From: Streptomyces althioticus
Lineage (GTDB): Bacteria > Actinomycetota > Actinomycetes > Streptomycetales > Streptomycetaceae
DNA: 64,000 bases
Assembly (NCBI GenBank): GCA_014649355.1
Contig: BMSW01000023.1
Coordinates: forward strand, 1-64,000
Reading direction: 5' to 3'
The position numbers and the translations under genes were made by a program. The notes beneath the pieces are model-generated. The model was given only the letters and a program-made list of their open reading frames with translations, searched no databases and was not told the DNA's origin. Positions 37,609 through 45,555 of the stretch are shown piece after piece. Numbering within the stretch: position 1 is the stretch's first letter; each line of letters opens with the position of its first letter.

Positions 37609-38301
37609 TCACACGCTGAGCGCCGCCCGTACCGTCCCCTCCGCCTCCGCTCCCCCGTCCCCCGACGAGGTGACGCGTCCGGCCTCCAGGACGTAGTACC
37701 GCCGGGCGGCGCGCATGGCGAAGCCGACGTGCTGTTCGACGAGGAGGACGGAGAGGCCGCCGCGCCGGGTCAGGGCGAGGACGGTCTCCTCTATCTCGGC
37801 GACCACGGACGGCTGGATGCCCTCGGTCGGCTCGTCCAGGAGCAGCAGCCGGGGGCGGGTGATCAGGGCGCGGGCGATGGCGAGCTGCTGGCGCTGGCCG
37901 CCGGAGAGCAGGCCGGCCCGGCGTCCGGACAGCTCGCGCAGGACGGGGAAGAGGTCCAGCGCCTCGGCGACGGCCTCCTTGCCGTCCGGGCGGCCGTCGG
38001 CGACGAGCTGGAGGTTCTCCGCGGTGGTGAGGTGCGGGAAGGACTGCTGTCCCTGCGGCACGTACGCCACCCCGCGGGCGACCCGCCGGTGCGGGGCGAG
38101 GCGGGTGATGTCCTCGCCGTCCAGCAGGACCGTGCCGGCGGACGCCGGGACGAGCCCCATGACGGTGCGCAGCAGGGTGCTCTTGCCGGCGCCGTTGTGG
38201 CCGAGGACGGCCGCGACACCGTCCTCCGGCACCTCGACGGTCACTCCGTGCAGCACGGTGGTGCGGTCGTACCCGGCCCGCACGGACTGGATTCGCAGCA
38301 T
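37609..38301 (-). CDS. urtE: Urea ABC transporter ATP-binding protein UrtE
   Basis: 230 residues with Walker A GHNGAGKST, Q-loop PQGQQSFPHLT, ABC signature LSGGQRQQLAIARAL, Walker B LLLLDEPTEGIQPSVV and switch His in VEQHVGF. IQPSVV and the short length fit UrtE/LivF-type subunits. It is the last gene of the urt operon, 5 bp after urtD, and pairs with UrtD to power urea import. Confidence 0.9.
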   Translation of the reverse strand: MLRIQSVRAGYDRTTVLHGVTVEVPEDGVAAVLGHNGAGKSTLLRTVMGLVPASAGTVLLDGEDITRLAPHRRVARGVAYVPQGQQSFPHLTTAENLQLVADGRPDGKEAVAEALDLFPVLRELSGRRAGLLSGGQRQQLAIARALITRPRLLLLDEPTEGIQPSVVAEIEETVLALTRRGGLSVLLVEQHVGFAMRAARRYYVLEAGRVTSSGDGGAEAEGTVRAALSV

Positions 38302-38306
38302 GGGTG

Positions 38307-39086
38307 TCACGCCTCCTCGGGGACGGGTACGGCGGCGGCCTGGGCTTCCGGCTCGGAGGCGCGGCCCAGGTAGACCTCCTGGACGCGGGCGTCGGCCTGC
38401 ACCTCGGCGACGGAGCCCTCGCTCAGCACCTTGCCGGCGTGCAGGACGCTGACGCTGCGCGCGAAGGAGCGCATGAAGTCCATGTCGTGCTCGATGACGA
38501 CGACCGTGCGGTCCCCGCTGATCCGCCGCAGCAGCCGCCCGGTGGCCTCGCGTTCGTCGTGGCTCATGCCGGCGACGGGCTCGTCGAGCAGCAGCAGCCG
38601 TACGTCCTTCACCAGCAGCATGCCGATCTCCAGCCACTGCTTCTGGCCGTGCGCGAGCACGCCCGCCGGGCGGTCGCGCAGGGCGGTGAGGCCGGTGGTC
38701 TCCAGCGCGCGGGTCACCTCCTCGGGGACGCCCTTGCGGCGGCGCAGCATGGTCAGCGGACCGCGCCCTGCCCCGGCCGCGATGTCGAGGTTCTGCAGGA
38801 CGGTCAGCTCCTCGAAGACCGTCGCGGTCTGGAAGGTGCGGCCGATCCCGAGGCGCGCGACGCGGTGCACGGGCCGCCCCAGCAGTTCCTCACCGCCGAA
38901 GCGGACCGACCCGCTCGCCCTGACCAGACCGGTGACCGCGTCGACGAGGGTGGTCTTGCCGGCGCCGTTGGGTCCGATGAGGAAGCGCAGGTCACCGGGG
39001 AGGATGTCCAGGTCGACGCCGTCGACGGCCGTGAACCCGTCGAACGTCACCCGCAGGCCGCGTACGGTCAGTCCCTCGCCGCTCAT
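38307..39086 (-). CDS. urtD: Urea ABC transporter ATP-binding protein UrtD
   Basis: 259 residues, LivG-like. Walker A is GPNGAGKTT, then IGRTFQTATVFEELTVLQNL and Walker B LLLLDEPVAGMSHDE. The signature region reads AGVLAHGQKQWLEIGM, where LAHGQKQWLEIG takes the place of LSGGQ; that exact variant is typical of UrtD and supports the urea assignment. A C-terminal Glu/Ala tail follows. ATG overlaps the urtC stop by 4 bp. Confidence 0.92.
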   Translation of the reverse strand: MSGEGLTVRGLRVTFDGFTAVDGVDLDILPGDLRFLIGPNGAGKTTLVDAVTGLVRASGSVRFGGEELLGRPVHRVARLGIGRTFQTATVFEELTVLQNLDIAAGAGRGPLTMLRRRKGVPEEVTRALETTGLTALRDRPAGVLAHGQKQWLEIGMLLVKDVRLLLLDEPVAGMSHDEREATGRLLRRISGDRTVVVIEHDMDFMRSFARSVSVLHAGKVLSEGSVAEVQADARVQEVYLGRASEPEAQAAAVPVPEEA

Positions 39087-40219
39087 GCCGCTCCTTCCGT
39101 CGCGGGGTCGTGGGTGTGCCGTTTCCGCCGCAGCACGGTCACCAGGGAGGCGAGTCCGCCGGGCAGGAAGCCGACGGCCACCACGAACAGCAGTCCCTGG
39201 AGGTAGGTCCACGCGGCGGGGTAGGCGTCCGACAGCGTGGACTGGGTCCAGGCGACGGCGATCGCGCCGACGACCGCGCCCAGCAGACTCGCGCGCCCGC
39301 CGACGGCCGCGCCGATGACGAAGCCGATGGACGGCACGATGCCGATCAGCGCCGGGGAGATGATCCCGACGGCGGGCACGAAGAGGGCGCCGGCGAGGCC
39401 CGCCATGCCGGCCGCGACGACGTACGCCACCAGCTTCACGTTGGCGGGGTTGTAGCCGAGGAAGCGCACGCGCTCCTCCGAGTCCCGTACGGCCACGAGG
39501 AGTTCGCCGTAGCGGCTGACGAAGAGCTGGCGCGCCGCGGCCATCAGCAGCAGGAGCACGGCCGCGACGATCACGTACACCATCCGCTGGTTGACCGGGT
39601 CGCCCAGGTCGTAGCCGAAGAAGCCCTGGATGTCGGTGAGGCCGTTGGTGCCGCCCGTGGTGGCCTGCTGGCCGACCAGCCAGATGGCGAACGCGGCGGC
39701 CAGCGCCTGGCTGAGGATCGCGAAGTACGCGCCCCTGACCCGGCGGCGGAAGACGAAGAAGCCGAGCAGCGCGGCCACCGCCATCGGCAGCAGCACGGTC
39801 ATCGCGAGGGCGAAGGCCGGGTTCGCGAACGGCTTCCACCACCACGGCAGCGCGTCGCCGGTGCCGTAGAGCCGCATGAAGTCGGGGAGGGTCTCGCCGG
39901 TGACGGCGGCGTCGGCGAGCTTGAGGTGCATCGCCATGGCGTAGCCGCCGAGTCCGAAGAAGACGCCCTGGCCGAGGACCAGCAGCCCACCGCGGCCCCA
40001 GGCGAGGCTGACGCCGACGGCGACGATGGCGTAACACAGGTACTTGGCCAGGAGGTTGAGCCGGAAGTCGGAGAGGACGAGCGGGGCGATCCCGAGCAGG
40101 AGCAGGGCGCCGAGGAGGAAGGCGCCGGGGACGCGGAAGCGTTCCAGGAGCGGCGCCGGGGGCTCGGTGACCGGTGGCTTCGTGGCCGTCTTCCCGGCCG
40201 GGGGTGTCGTTGTGGTCAT
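39083..40219 (-). CDS. urtC: Urea ABC transporter permease UrtC
   Basis: 378 residues with about 10 membrane helices, LivM-like. LSLAWGRGGLLVLGQGVFFGL-type wording is present in pieces (SLAWGRGGLLVLGQG), plus FAILSQALAAAFAIWLVGQQ, GGTNGLTDIQGF and SRYGELLVAVRDSEERVRFL, which separates UrtC from amino-acid permeases. A Thr/Pro/Lys-rich cytoplasmic lead of about 30 residues comes first. It overlaps both neighbouring genes by 4 bp. Confidence 0.91.
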   Translation of the reverse strand: MTTTTPPAGKTATKPPVTEPPAPLLERFRVPGAFLLGALLLLGIAPLVLSDFRLNLLAKYLCYAIVAVGVSLAWGRGGLLVLGQGVFFGLGGYAMAMHLKLADAAVTGETLPDFMRLYGTGDALPWWWKPFANPAFALAMTVLLPMAVAALLGFFVFRRRVRGAYFAILSQALAAAFAIWLVGQQATTGGTNGLTDIQGFFGYDLGDPVNQRMVYVIVAAVLLLLMAAARQLFVSRYGELLVAVRDSEERVRFLGYNPANVKLVAYVVAAGMAGLAGALFVPAVGIISPALIGIVPSIGFVIGAAVGGRASLLGAVVGAIAVAWTQSTLSDAYPAAWTYLQGLLFVVAVGFLPGGLASLVTVLRRKRHTHDPATEGAA

Positions 40220-41100
40220 GCGAGGCTCCGGGTGCGCAGTGTGTACAGGCCCTGGGGTCGCCACTGGAGGAACACGACGATCGCGACGAGCACGACGACC
40301 TTGGCGACGCTGACGGTGGTGGAGTACTCCAGCACCGACTGGAGCACCCCGAGCGCGAAGGCCGTGATGACGGCGCCCTTGAGCTGGGCGATGCCGCCGA
40401 CGACCACGACGAGGAAGGCGTCGACGATGTAGTTGGTGCCCATCGTCGGGCCGATCGGACCGACGAGGGTGAGCGCGACGCCGGCCACGCCCGCGAGGCC
40501 CGAGCCGATGAAGAAGGTGGTGCGGTCGACGCGCCCGGTGGCGATGCCGGACACCTCGGCGAGGTCGCGGTTCTGGACGACGGCCCGGATGCGCCGCCCG
40601 AGCGGGGTGAGCCGCAGGATCAGCGTGAGGGCGAGGACGCACAGCAGGGCGAGGCCGAGGATGAACAGCCGGTTGTTGGCGAGGGTGACACCGCCCACGG
40701 TGATGTGCCCGGTGAGCAGGTCGGGGGCGGTGGTCTGCACGTTGGGGGCGCCGAAGACGTCCCGGGCGAGCTGCTGGAGCATCAGGGAGACGCCCCAGGT
40801 GACCAGCAGGGTGTCCAGCGGGCGGGTGTACAGCCGCCGGATGAGCAGCCACTCCAGGAGGGCGCCCGTCGCTCCGGCGACGAGGAAGGCGAGCGGCAGG
40901 GCGACGAGCAGGGAGACGCCCGCGCCGCCGACCGCCTGCTGGAGCACGTAGGTGGTGTAGGCGCCGGCCATGATGAACTCGCCGTGCGCCATGTTGATGA
41001 CGCCCATCTGCCCGAACGTGAGGGTGAGTCCGAGGGCGATGAGCAGCAGCACGGCACCGATGCTGATGCCGGTGAAGGACTGGTTGAGGACGACCGTCAT
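40216..41100 (-). CDS. urtB: Urea ABC transporter permease UrtB
   Basis: 294 residues, LivH-like, about eight membrane helices. GISIGAVLLLIALGLTLTFG, GVINMAHGEFIMAGAYTTYV and VVVGGIAQLKGAVITA are the family marks, and the N-terminal NQSFTGIS matches short UrtB proteins. It forms the membrane channel with UrtC. It starts 102 bp after the urtA stop, the only real gap in the operon. Confidence 0.91.
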   Translation of the reverse strand: MTVVLNQSFTGISIGAVLLLIALGLTLTFGQMGVINMAHGEFIMAGAYTTYVLQQAVGGAGVSLLVALPLAFLVAGATGALLEWLLIRRLYTRPLDTLLVTWGVSLMLQQLARDVFGAPNVQTTAPDLLTGHITVGGVTLANNRLFILGLALLCVLALTLILRLTPLGRRIRAVVQNRDLAEVSGIATGRVDRTTFFIGSGLAGVAGVALTLVGPIGPTMGTNYIVDAFLVVVVGGIAQLKGAVITAFALGVLQSVLEYSTTVSVAKVVVLVAIVVFLQWRPQGLYTLRTRSLA

Positions 41101-41202
41101 GAGGCGGCTCCGGGTCGGGAACGGGGGGTGCGGGCGCGGGGCGGGCCCGAGGCGGGCCCGGCCTGCCGGGGGGCGGGGCGCCGCCGTGAGGGACCGGCGG
41201 GC

Positions 41203-42456
41203 TCAGGAGAGGCCGGAGGCCCAGTCGTAGCCCTTCAGGTACGGGTCCGGCTTGATCGGGGCGCCCGAGTTCCACACCTCGGTGATCAGGCCGTTCGCGC
41301 CGACCTTGCCGATGCGCGCCGTCTTGTGGACGTGCTGGGTGGCGCCGTCGACGGTGACCTTGCCCTCGGGGGCGTCGAAGGTGATGCCGTCGGCGGCGGC
41401 CTTCACGTCGTCCACGTCGAAGGAGCCGGCCTTCTCGGCCATCGCCGCCCACAGGTGCACGGAGGTGTAGGCGGCCTCCATCGGGTCCGACGTCGGCTTG
41501 TCCTTGCCGTAGGCCGCCTGGTACGCCTTCACGAACGCGGCGTTCGCCGCGCCGGGGGTGGTCTGGTAGTAGTTCCAGGCGGTGAGCTGGCCCTCCAGGT
41601 ACTGGGTGCCGATGGACTTGACCTCCTCCTCGGCGATCGACACCGACAGCACCGGCAGGCTCTTCGCGGTGAGCCCGGCGGACTTGTACTCCTTGAAGAA
41701 GGCCACGTTGCTGTCGCCGTTGAGGGTGTTGAACACGGCGTCCGCGCCGGCGCCCTTGACCTTGTTCACGATGGTGCTGAACTCGGTGGAGCCGAGCGGC
41801 GCGTAGTCCTCGCCGACCACCTCCATGCCGTTGGCCTTCGCGTACGCCCGGATCTCCTTGTTGGCGGTGCGCGGGAAGACGTAGTCGCTGCCGACCAGGT
41901 ACAGCCGGGTGAGGCCCTGCTTCTTGAGGTAGTCCAGGCCGGGCACGATCTGCTGGTTGGTGGTGGCGCCGACGTAGAAGATGTACGGGGACTGCTCAAG
42001 GCCCTCGTACTGCACCGGGTAGAACAGCAGCGACTTGTTCCGCTCGAAGACCGGCTTGACCGCCTTGCGGCTGGCGGAGGTCCAGCAGCCGAAGGTGGCG
42101 ACGACCTTGTCCTCGGTGATCAGGGTCTGCGCCTTCTCGGCGAAGGTGGGCCAGTCGGAGGCGCCGTCCTGGCTGACCGGCTTCAGTTTCTTGCCGAGGA
42201 CCCCGCCGGCGGCGTTGATCTCCTTGACGGCGAGGAGAAGCGCGTTGTGCACGGTCACCTCGCTGATGGCCATGGTGCCGGACAGCGAATTCAGCAGGCC
42301 CACTTTCACGGTGTCGCCGGAGGTGTCGGCCTTCGCGCCGGAGGCGGCGGACGTGTCGCTTCCGGTCTTGGCGCCGCACGCGCCGAGAGCGGCGGAGGTG
42401 CCGAGGACGGAGAGACCGGTCAGAAGACCGCGCCTGCTGATGCTGAGGCCGGACAT
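41203..42456 (-). CDS. urtA: Urea ABC transporter substrate-binding lipoprotein UrtA
   Basis: 417 residues. The signal carries twin arginines and a lipobox (SRRGLLTGLSVLGTSAALGAC, Cys27), indicating Tat export and lipid anchoring. The mature protein is clearly UrtA: KVGLLNSLSGTMAISE, FGCWTSASRKAVKPVFE, LFYPVQYEGLEQSPYIFYVG, NQQIVPGLDYL and DVVNN-free C-terminus ending PYLKGYDWASGLS. AAGGAGG precedes the ATG. It is the first gene of urtABCDE; the 284-bp divergent region with the MarR gene should hold its promoter. No urease genes are in the window. Confidence 0.93.
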   Translation of the reverse strand: MSGLSISRRGLLTGLSVLGTSAALGACGAKTGSDTSAASGAKADTSGDTVKVGLLNSLSGTMAISEVTVHNALLLAVKEINAAGGVLGKKLKPVSQDGASDWPTFAEKAQTLITEDKVVATFGCWTSASRKAVKPVFERNKSLLFYPVQYEGLEQSPYIFYVGATTNQQIVPGLDYLKKQGLTRLYLVGSDYVFPRTANKEIRAYAKANGMEVVGEDYAPLGSTEFSTIVNKVKGAGADAVFNTLNGDSNVAFFKEYKSAGLTAKSLPVLSVSIAEEEVKSIGTQYLEGQLTAWNYYQTTPGAANAAFVKAYQAAYGKDKPTSDPMEAAYTSVHLWAAMAEKAGSFDVDDVKAAADGITFDAPEGKVTVDGATQHVHKTARIGKVGANGLITEVWNSGAPIKPDPYLKGYDWASGLS

Positions 42457-42740
42457 GCGGAACCTCCTTGCCCAGAAGGGCTCTTGAGGGAACTGGGGAC
42501 GGAGTGGGCGGGCCCTCCGGGCCGGTCGCCGAAGTGCGTCCACAGCCTGGGGCGGAACTGTTTCCCCGGTGTTTCCGCGCAATTGACGAACCGTATCCAA
42601 CGGCTTTTTCGCGTCCCTTTATTGCTTTCACGGGAAAGGATCAGTTCGCGTCAATGCCCTGTAATACGCGTGCCGTCGGCAGGTACGCTCGACGTGTCCC
42701 CAGGGCGGGGGCGTACCCCGGACGCATGCTGAGGAGTGCG

Positions 42741-43229
42741 ATGGCGAGGCGGCCCCGGCGGCCCGAGGAACTGCTTCATCTGCTGACGCGGGCCGAGCGC
42801 CTCTCGGTGGAGCGGATCCGGTCCGTGCTCGACGAGTTCGGCTGTTCCGCTGAGGCGTGGCGGGTGCTAGACCTGCTCTCCGACGGCGCGGGGCACAACA
42901 TGACCGCCGTCGCCGAGCACGCGTTCCTGCCGGCGCCGACGCTGACGAAGCTGGTCGACCAGCTCGTCGACGACAACCTGGTGTTCCGCCGCATCGATCC
43001 GGCGGACCGGCGCCGTGTCCTGGCGCAGCTCACCCCGCGGGGCCTGGAGCGGTGGCAGCAGGTGTCGCGCGCGGTGCGGGCGCGGTGGGCGGAGGCGGAA
43101 CCCTTGGCCCCGGAGGACGAGGACGCGCTGCGGACCCTGCTGGCGCGGCTCGGCGACGCGTGGGAGGGGACTCCGGCGGAGGGGATCACAAGAGCTGCCG
43201 CGGCGCGCGCAGTTGGGCGAGGACGGTGA
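42741..43229 (+). CDS. MarR-family transcriptional regulator
   Basis: 162 residues with a winged helix-turn-helix: CSAEAWRVLDLLSDGAGHNM, TAVAEHAFLPAPTLTKLVD (recognition helix) and RIDPADRRRVLAQLTPRG (wing). It is divergent from urtA and probably controls it or the adjacent sensor-like gene. GAGGAG sits before the chosen ATG; an in-frame ATG 15 bp upstream is less well placed. The last 44 bp overlap the 3' end of the convergent gene at 43186. Confidence 0.85.
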   Translation: MARRPRRPEELLHLLTRAERLSVERIRSVLDEFGCSAEAWRVLDLLSDGAGHNMTAVAEHAFLPAPTLTKLVDQLVDDNLVFRRIDPADRRRVLAQLTPRGLERWQQVSRAVRARWAEAEPLAPEDEDALRTLLARLGDAWEGTPAEGITRAAAARAVGRGR

Positions 43230-44304
43230 AGTCCAGGCCGTCCGCCCGCGCGAGATAGATGCGCTGGCGCACATGCCGTCCGTCGAGGCCGAGCAGCCCG
43301 CGCGGCCCTTCGTAGCGGACGTCGCCGGCGGCCGCGCCGATGGCGGACACGTCGAGGGTGCGGGCCCGCTCGACGAGCGCGGCGAGCAGCAGCACGCCCT
43401 CGTAGCAGGACTCGCCGAGGCTGCCCGGCACGGGCGCGTCGACGCCGAAGCGGGCGGCGTACCGTCCGTGGAAGTCGAGGGTGTTGCCGTCGGCGAGCGA
43501 GGCGAAGTACCCGGCCGTGCTGAAGAGGTCGACGGTGGCCTCGGGGCCACTGGCCAGCAGCATGTTCTCGTCCATGAGCGTGGACAGCCGCAGGCAGCGC
43601 CGGTCGAGTCCTGCTGCGGCGAACGCGCGGTTGAAGCGGACGGCGTCGCTGCCGACGAGGAGCACGATCACCCCGTCGGCGTCGGCGCGCTCGATGCGCC
43701 GCAGCAACGCGGCGAACTCGTCGGCGCCGAGCGGGAGATACTCCTCGCCGCAGACGCGTCCCCGGCTCTCGCGGGCGTAGCGCCGGGCGGCGCGGGCGGT
43801 GCGCCGGGGCCACACGTAGTCGTTGCCGACGACGAACCAGCGGCGCACGCCTCGCTCCTCGGCGAGCAGCCGCATCGCGGGGAGCAGCTGCCAGGAGGGT
43901 GTCTCGCCGGCGAGGTAGACGCCGTCGGTGCGCTCGCCGCCCTCGTACAGGGCGGTGTAGACGTACGGCACGCGGTGCGCGATGCGCGGGGCGACGGCCT
44001 GCCGTACGGAGGAGATGTGCCAGCCGGTGACGCCGTGCACGGCGCCGGTGGCGACGAGGGCCTCGACCTCGTCGGCGACCTGCCGTGGATCGGCGCCCCC
44101 GTCGACCTCCAGCAGCCGTAACTCCCTGCCGAGCACGCCGCCGGCCCTGTTGACCTCCTCGGCGGCGAGCTGTGCGCAGGACTCGCAGGTGGGTCCGAAG
44201 ATGCCCGCGGGCCCCCGCATCGGATACACGAGGGCGACGTTCAGGGCCGACCCGTCGGCCGTGAACCACTCGGGGGTCCGGAGGCGGGGCGTCGGCCTGT
44301 GCAT
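43186..44304 (-). CDS. UrtA/AmiC-like substrate-binding protein without signal peptide
   Basis: About 372 residues of the periplasmic-binding type I family, with ALVYPMRGPAGIFGPTCESC, EEVNRAGGVLGRELRLLEVD, WHISSVRQAVAP and YALYEGG-like segments akin to UrtA and to the amide sensor AmiC. It lacks a signal peptide and lipobox, so it is probably a cytoplasmic ligand sensor, as AmiC is. Next to MarR and urtA, it may sense urea or an amide. Codon 62 (plus-strand 44119-44121) is TTA, implying bldA dependence. The start is uncertain: ATG 44304 or 44313, or TTG 44340. Confidence 0.75.
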   Translation of the reverse strand: MHRPTPRLRTPEWFTADGSALNVALVYPMRGPAGIFGPTCESCAQLAAEEVNRAGGVLGRELRLLEVDGGADPRQVADEVEALVATGAVHGVTGWHISSVRQAVAPRIAHRVPYVYTALYEGGERTDGVYLAGETPSWQLLPAMRLLAEERGVRRWFVVGNDYVWPRRTARAARRYARESRGRVCGEEYLPLGADEFAALLRRIERADADGVIVLLVGSDAVRFNRAFAAAGLDRRCLRLSTLMDENMLLASGPEATVDLFSTAGYFASLADGNTLDFHGRYAARFGVDAPVPGSLGESCYEGVLLLAALVERARTLDVSAIGAAAGDVRYEGPRGLLGLDGRHVRQRIYLARADGLDFTVLAQLRAPRQLL

Positions 44305-44340
44305 GGCCCACATGATGGCGGGCGGAGTGGAGCTCCCCAA

Positions 44341-44368
44341 CCGGCGGTTCGCAGGGTGAGACCGCCGG
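44341..44368 (-). terminator. Weak terminator after the xylanase gene
   Basis: CCGGCGGT (44341-44348) pairs with ACCGCCGG (44361-44368), an 8-bp stem 24 bp past the xylanase stop and before the sensor-like gene. No T run follows. Confidence 0.4.
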
Positions 44369-44392
44369 CCGGGGAGGGCGAGGTGTCCGGGG

Positions 44393-45121
44393 TCAGCCGG
44401 AGACGGTGATGTTGGAGCTGCCGCTGCTCTGGTAGCCCTCGGTCGCCATGATCATGTAGTACCGGAACTCGCCGAGGTTCATCCCGGCGCGCGCCCAGGC
44501 GTCGAAGTGGTTGCCGGTGGTGATGGTGCCGGAGCCACTGGTCACCTTCTGCTGCCGGACGCTCCAGTACTGGTCGAAGGTGCGGGTGCCCTCGACGGAG
44601 GGGGCGTTGTACCGGGTCGTCTTGTAGATGTCGTACGTGCCGCCGTCGCTGTAGACGGTGCCCCGGAACTCGCCCGTGGGCCGGTAGCTGCCGTAGTTGT
44701 CGACGATGTAGTACTCGACGAGCGGGTTGGAGGTCCAGCCGTAGAGGCAGCCGTAGCCGTTGCCCGACGGGTTGAACCAGCCGTTGTAGCGGACCGTCCG
44801 GCGTCCGCCGTTGCCCCAGCCCTTGCCGGCGACGAAGTTGCCGCAGTTGGTCCACTGGGTGCTGTAGCTGCCGCCGCCGTTGAGCGTCATGGAGACGGAG
44901 CCGCCGCCGTCGGTCCAGAACGAGTAGTACATGCCGTCGTACCCGGTCTGGTTGGTGGTGATGGTGGTGGCGGCGTGCGCGGTGCCGGGCAGCAGCAGCC
45001 CGGACCCGGCGACGGCCGCGGCGGCGCCCGCGCCGGTGCCGACGAGGAAGCCACGCCGGCTCAGGCCGCTGAAGGGGGGCGGGTTCTGCTCGGACTCGTA
45101 CCGCTTGCCGTCCTGGTTCAT
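44393..45121 (-). CDS. xlnC: Endo-1,4-beta-xylanase, GH11, Tat-exported (XlnC type)
   Basis: 242 residues. The leader has SRRGFLVG (Arg22-Arg23), a hydrophobic run and cleavage after LLLPGTAHA (Ala50), a Tat signal. The mature part is a single GH11 jelly roll with no carbohydrate-binding module: TITTNQTGYDGMYYSFWTDG, catalytic Glu136 in NPLVEYYIVDN and Glu228 in MIMATEGYQSSG. From memory it closely matches S. lividans XlnC, which is Tat-dependent. It hydrolyses xylan outside the cell. GGGAGGA precedes the ATG. CGAAA/TTTCG boxes lie upstream. Confidence 0.94.
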   Translation of the reverse strand: MNQDGKRYESEQNPPPFSGLSRRGFLVGTGAGAAAAVAGSGLLLPGTAHAATTITTNQTGYDGMYYSFWTDGGGSVSMTLNGGGSYSTQWTNCGNFVAGKGWGNGGRRTVRYNGWFNPSGNGYGCLYGWTSNPLVEYYIVDNYGSYRPTGEFRGTVYSDGGTYDIYKTTRYNAPSVEGTRTFDQYWSVRQQKVTSGSGTITTGNHFDAWARAGMNLGEFRYYMIMATEGYQSSGSSNITVSG

Positions 45122-45248
45122 GCGTCCTCCCGATGAAGGCTGGTGGGGGGGCCGGGCGGCTGCTGCCACCCGCTGCCTTGCAGGGCCGACCACCGTGACG
45201 CCCAAGTAACGCCTGGGGCACGGGGGTTGGCTGTCGTGCGGTGGCCAC

Positions 45249-45301
45249 AGTGTTCGTAGAGCGCCATGAGCGTGTCAATAGTTTCGGCAATCTTTCGGAA
45301 A
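45249..45301 (-). promoter_or_regulatory. Probable xlnC promoter with adjacent CGAAA operator
   Basis: Reading the minus strand, TTGACA (45278-45273) is followed after 18 bases by AACACT (45254-45249). Directly upstream are two CGAAA copies spaced 11 bp (45286-45282, 45297-45293), the second forming the dyad TTTC-N-GAAA at 45293-45301. Streptomyces xylanase genes are controlled through CGAAA/TTTCG repeats. The -35 box is convincing; the -10 is weak. Confidence 0.5.
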
Positions 45302-45426
45302 CTTCCCCGTCACGCGCACGTGATCGGATCACTCATAAGCGCAGGTCAGGCACTATTACGGCCGTATACCGTCACCCAGGCGCGTGCGCCCGCAACTGAT
45401 CGGCACGCAAGCACCTGCGATGAGAT

Positions 45427-45437
45427 CGAAAGTTTCG
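45427..45437. promoter_or_regulatory. CGAAA-N-TTTCG palindrome, xylanase-box type
   Basis: CGAAAGTTTCG is a perfect inverted repeat with one central base, about 300 bp upstream of the xlnC start. The same consensus is known in xylanase promoter regions of Streptomyces and is bound by LacI-type repressors. It is the best match to that box in the 434-bp region 45122-45555, which otherwise has no gene. Confidence 0.55.
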
Positions 45438-45555
45438 GCAGGCTTCGGTGCCGGACGCGTCGCCGATACTCAACCGCGCCGTGGCCGGGCTGCACCGGCT
45501 CCTGCGTGAGGGGACCCGGCCCGGGAGACGGCGTGGCCCGGGAAGCGGTCCGGCC

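Larger units (their letters stand above)
45122..45555. other. 434-bp intergenic region upstream of xlnC
   Basis: No coding frame is convincing here. It holds the xlnC ribosome site, a probable promoter (45249-45278), the CGAAA-type boxes at 45282-45301 and 45427-45437, and an AT-richer patch around 45280-45370. Confidence 0.7.

Noticed and set aside
42457..42740. GlnR box before urtA
   Set aside because: I looked for GTnAC/GAAAC pairs with 6-bp spacing and found only partial half sites.
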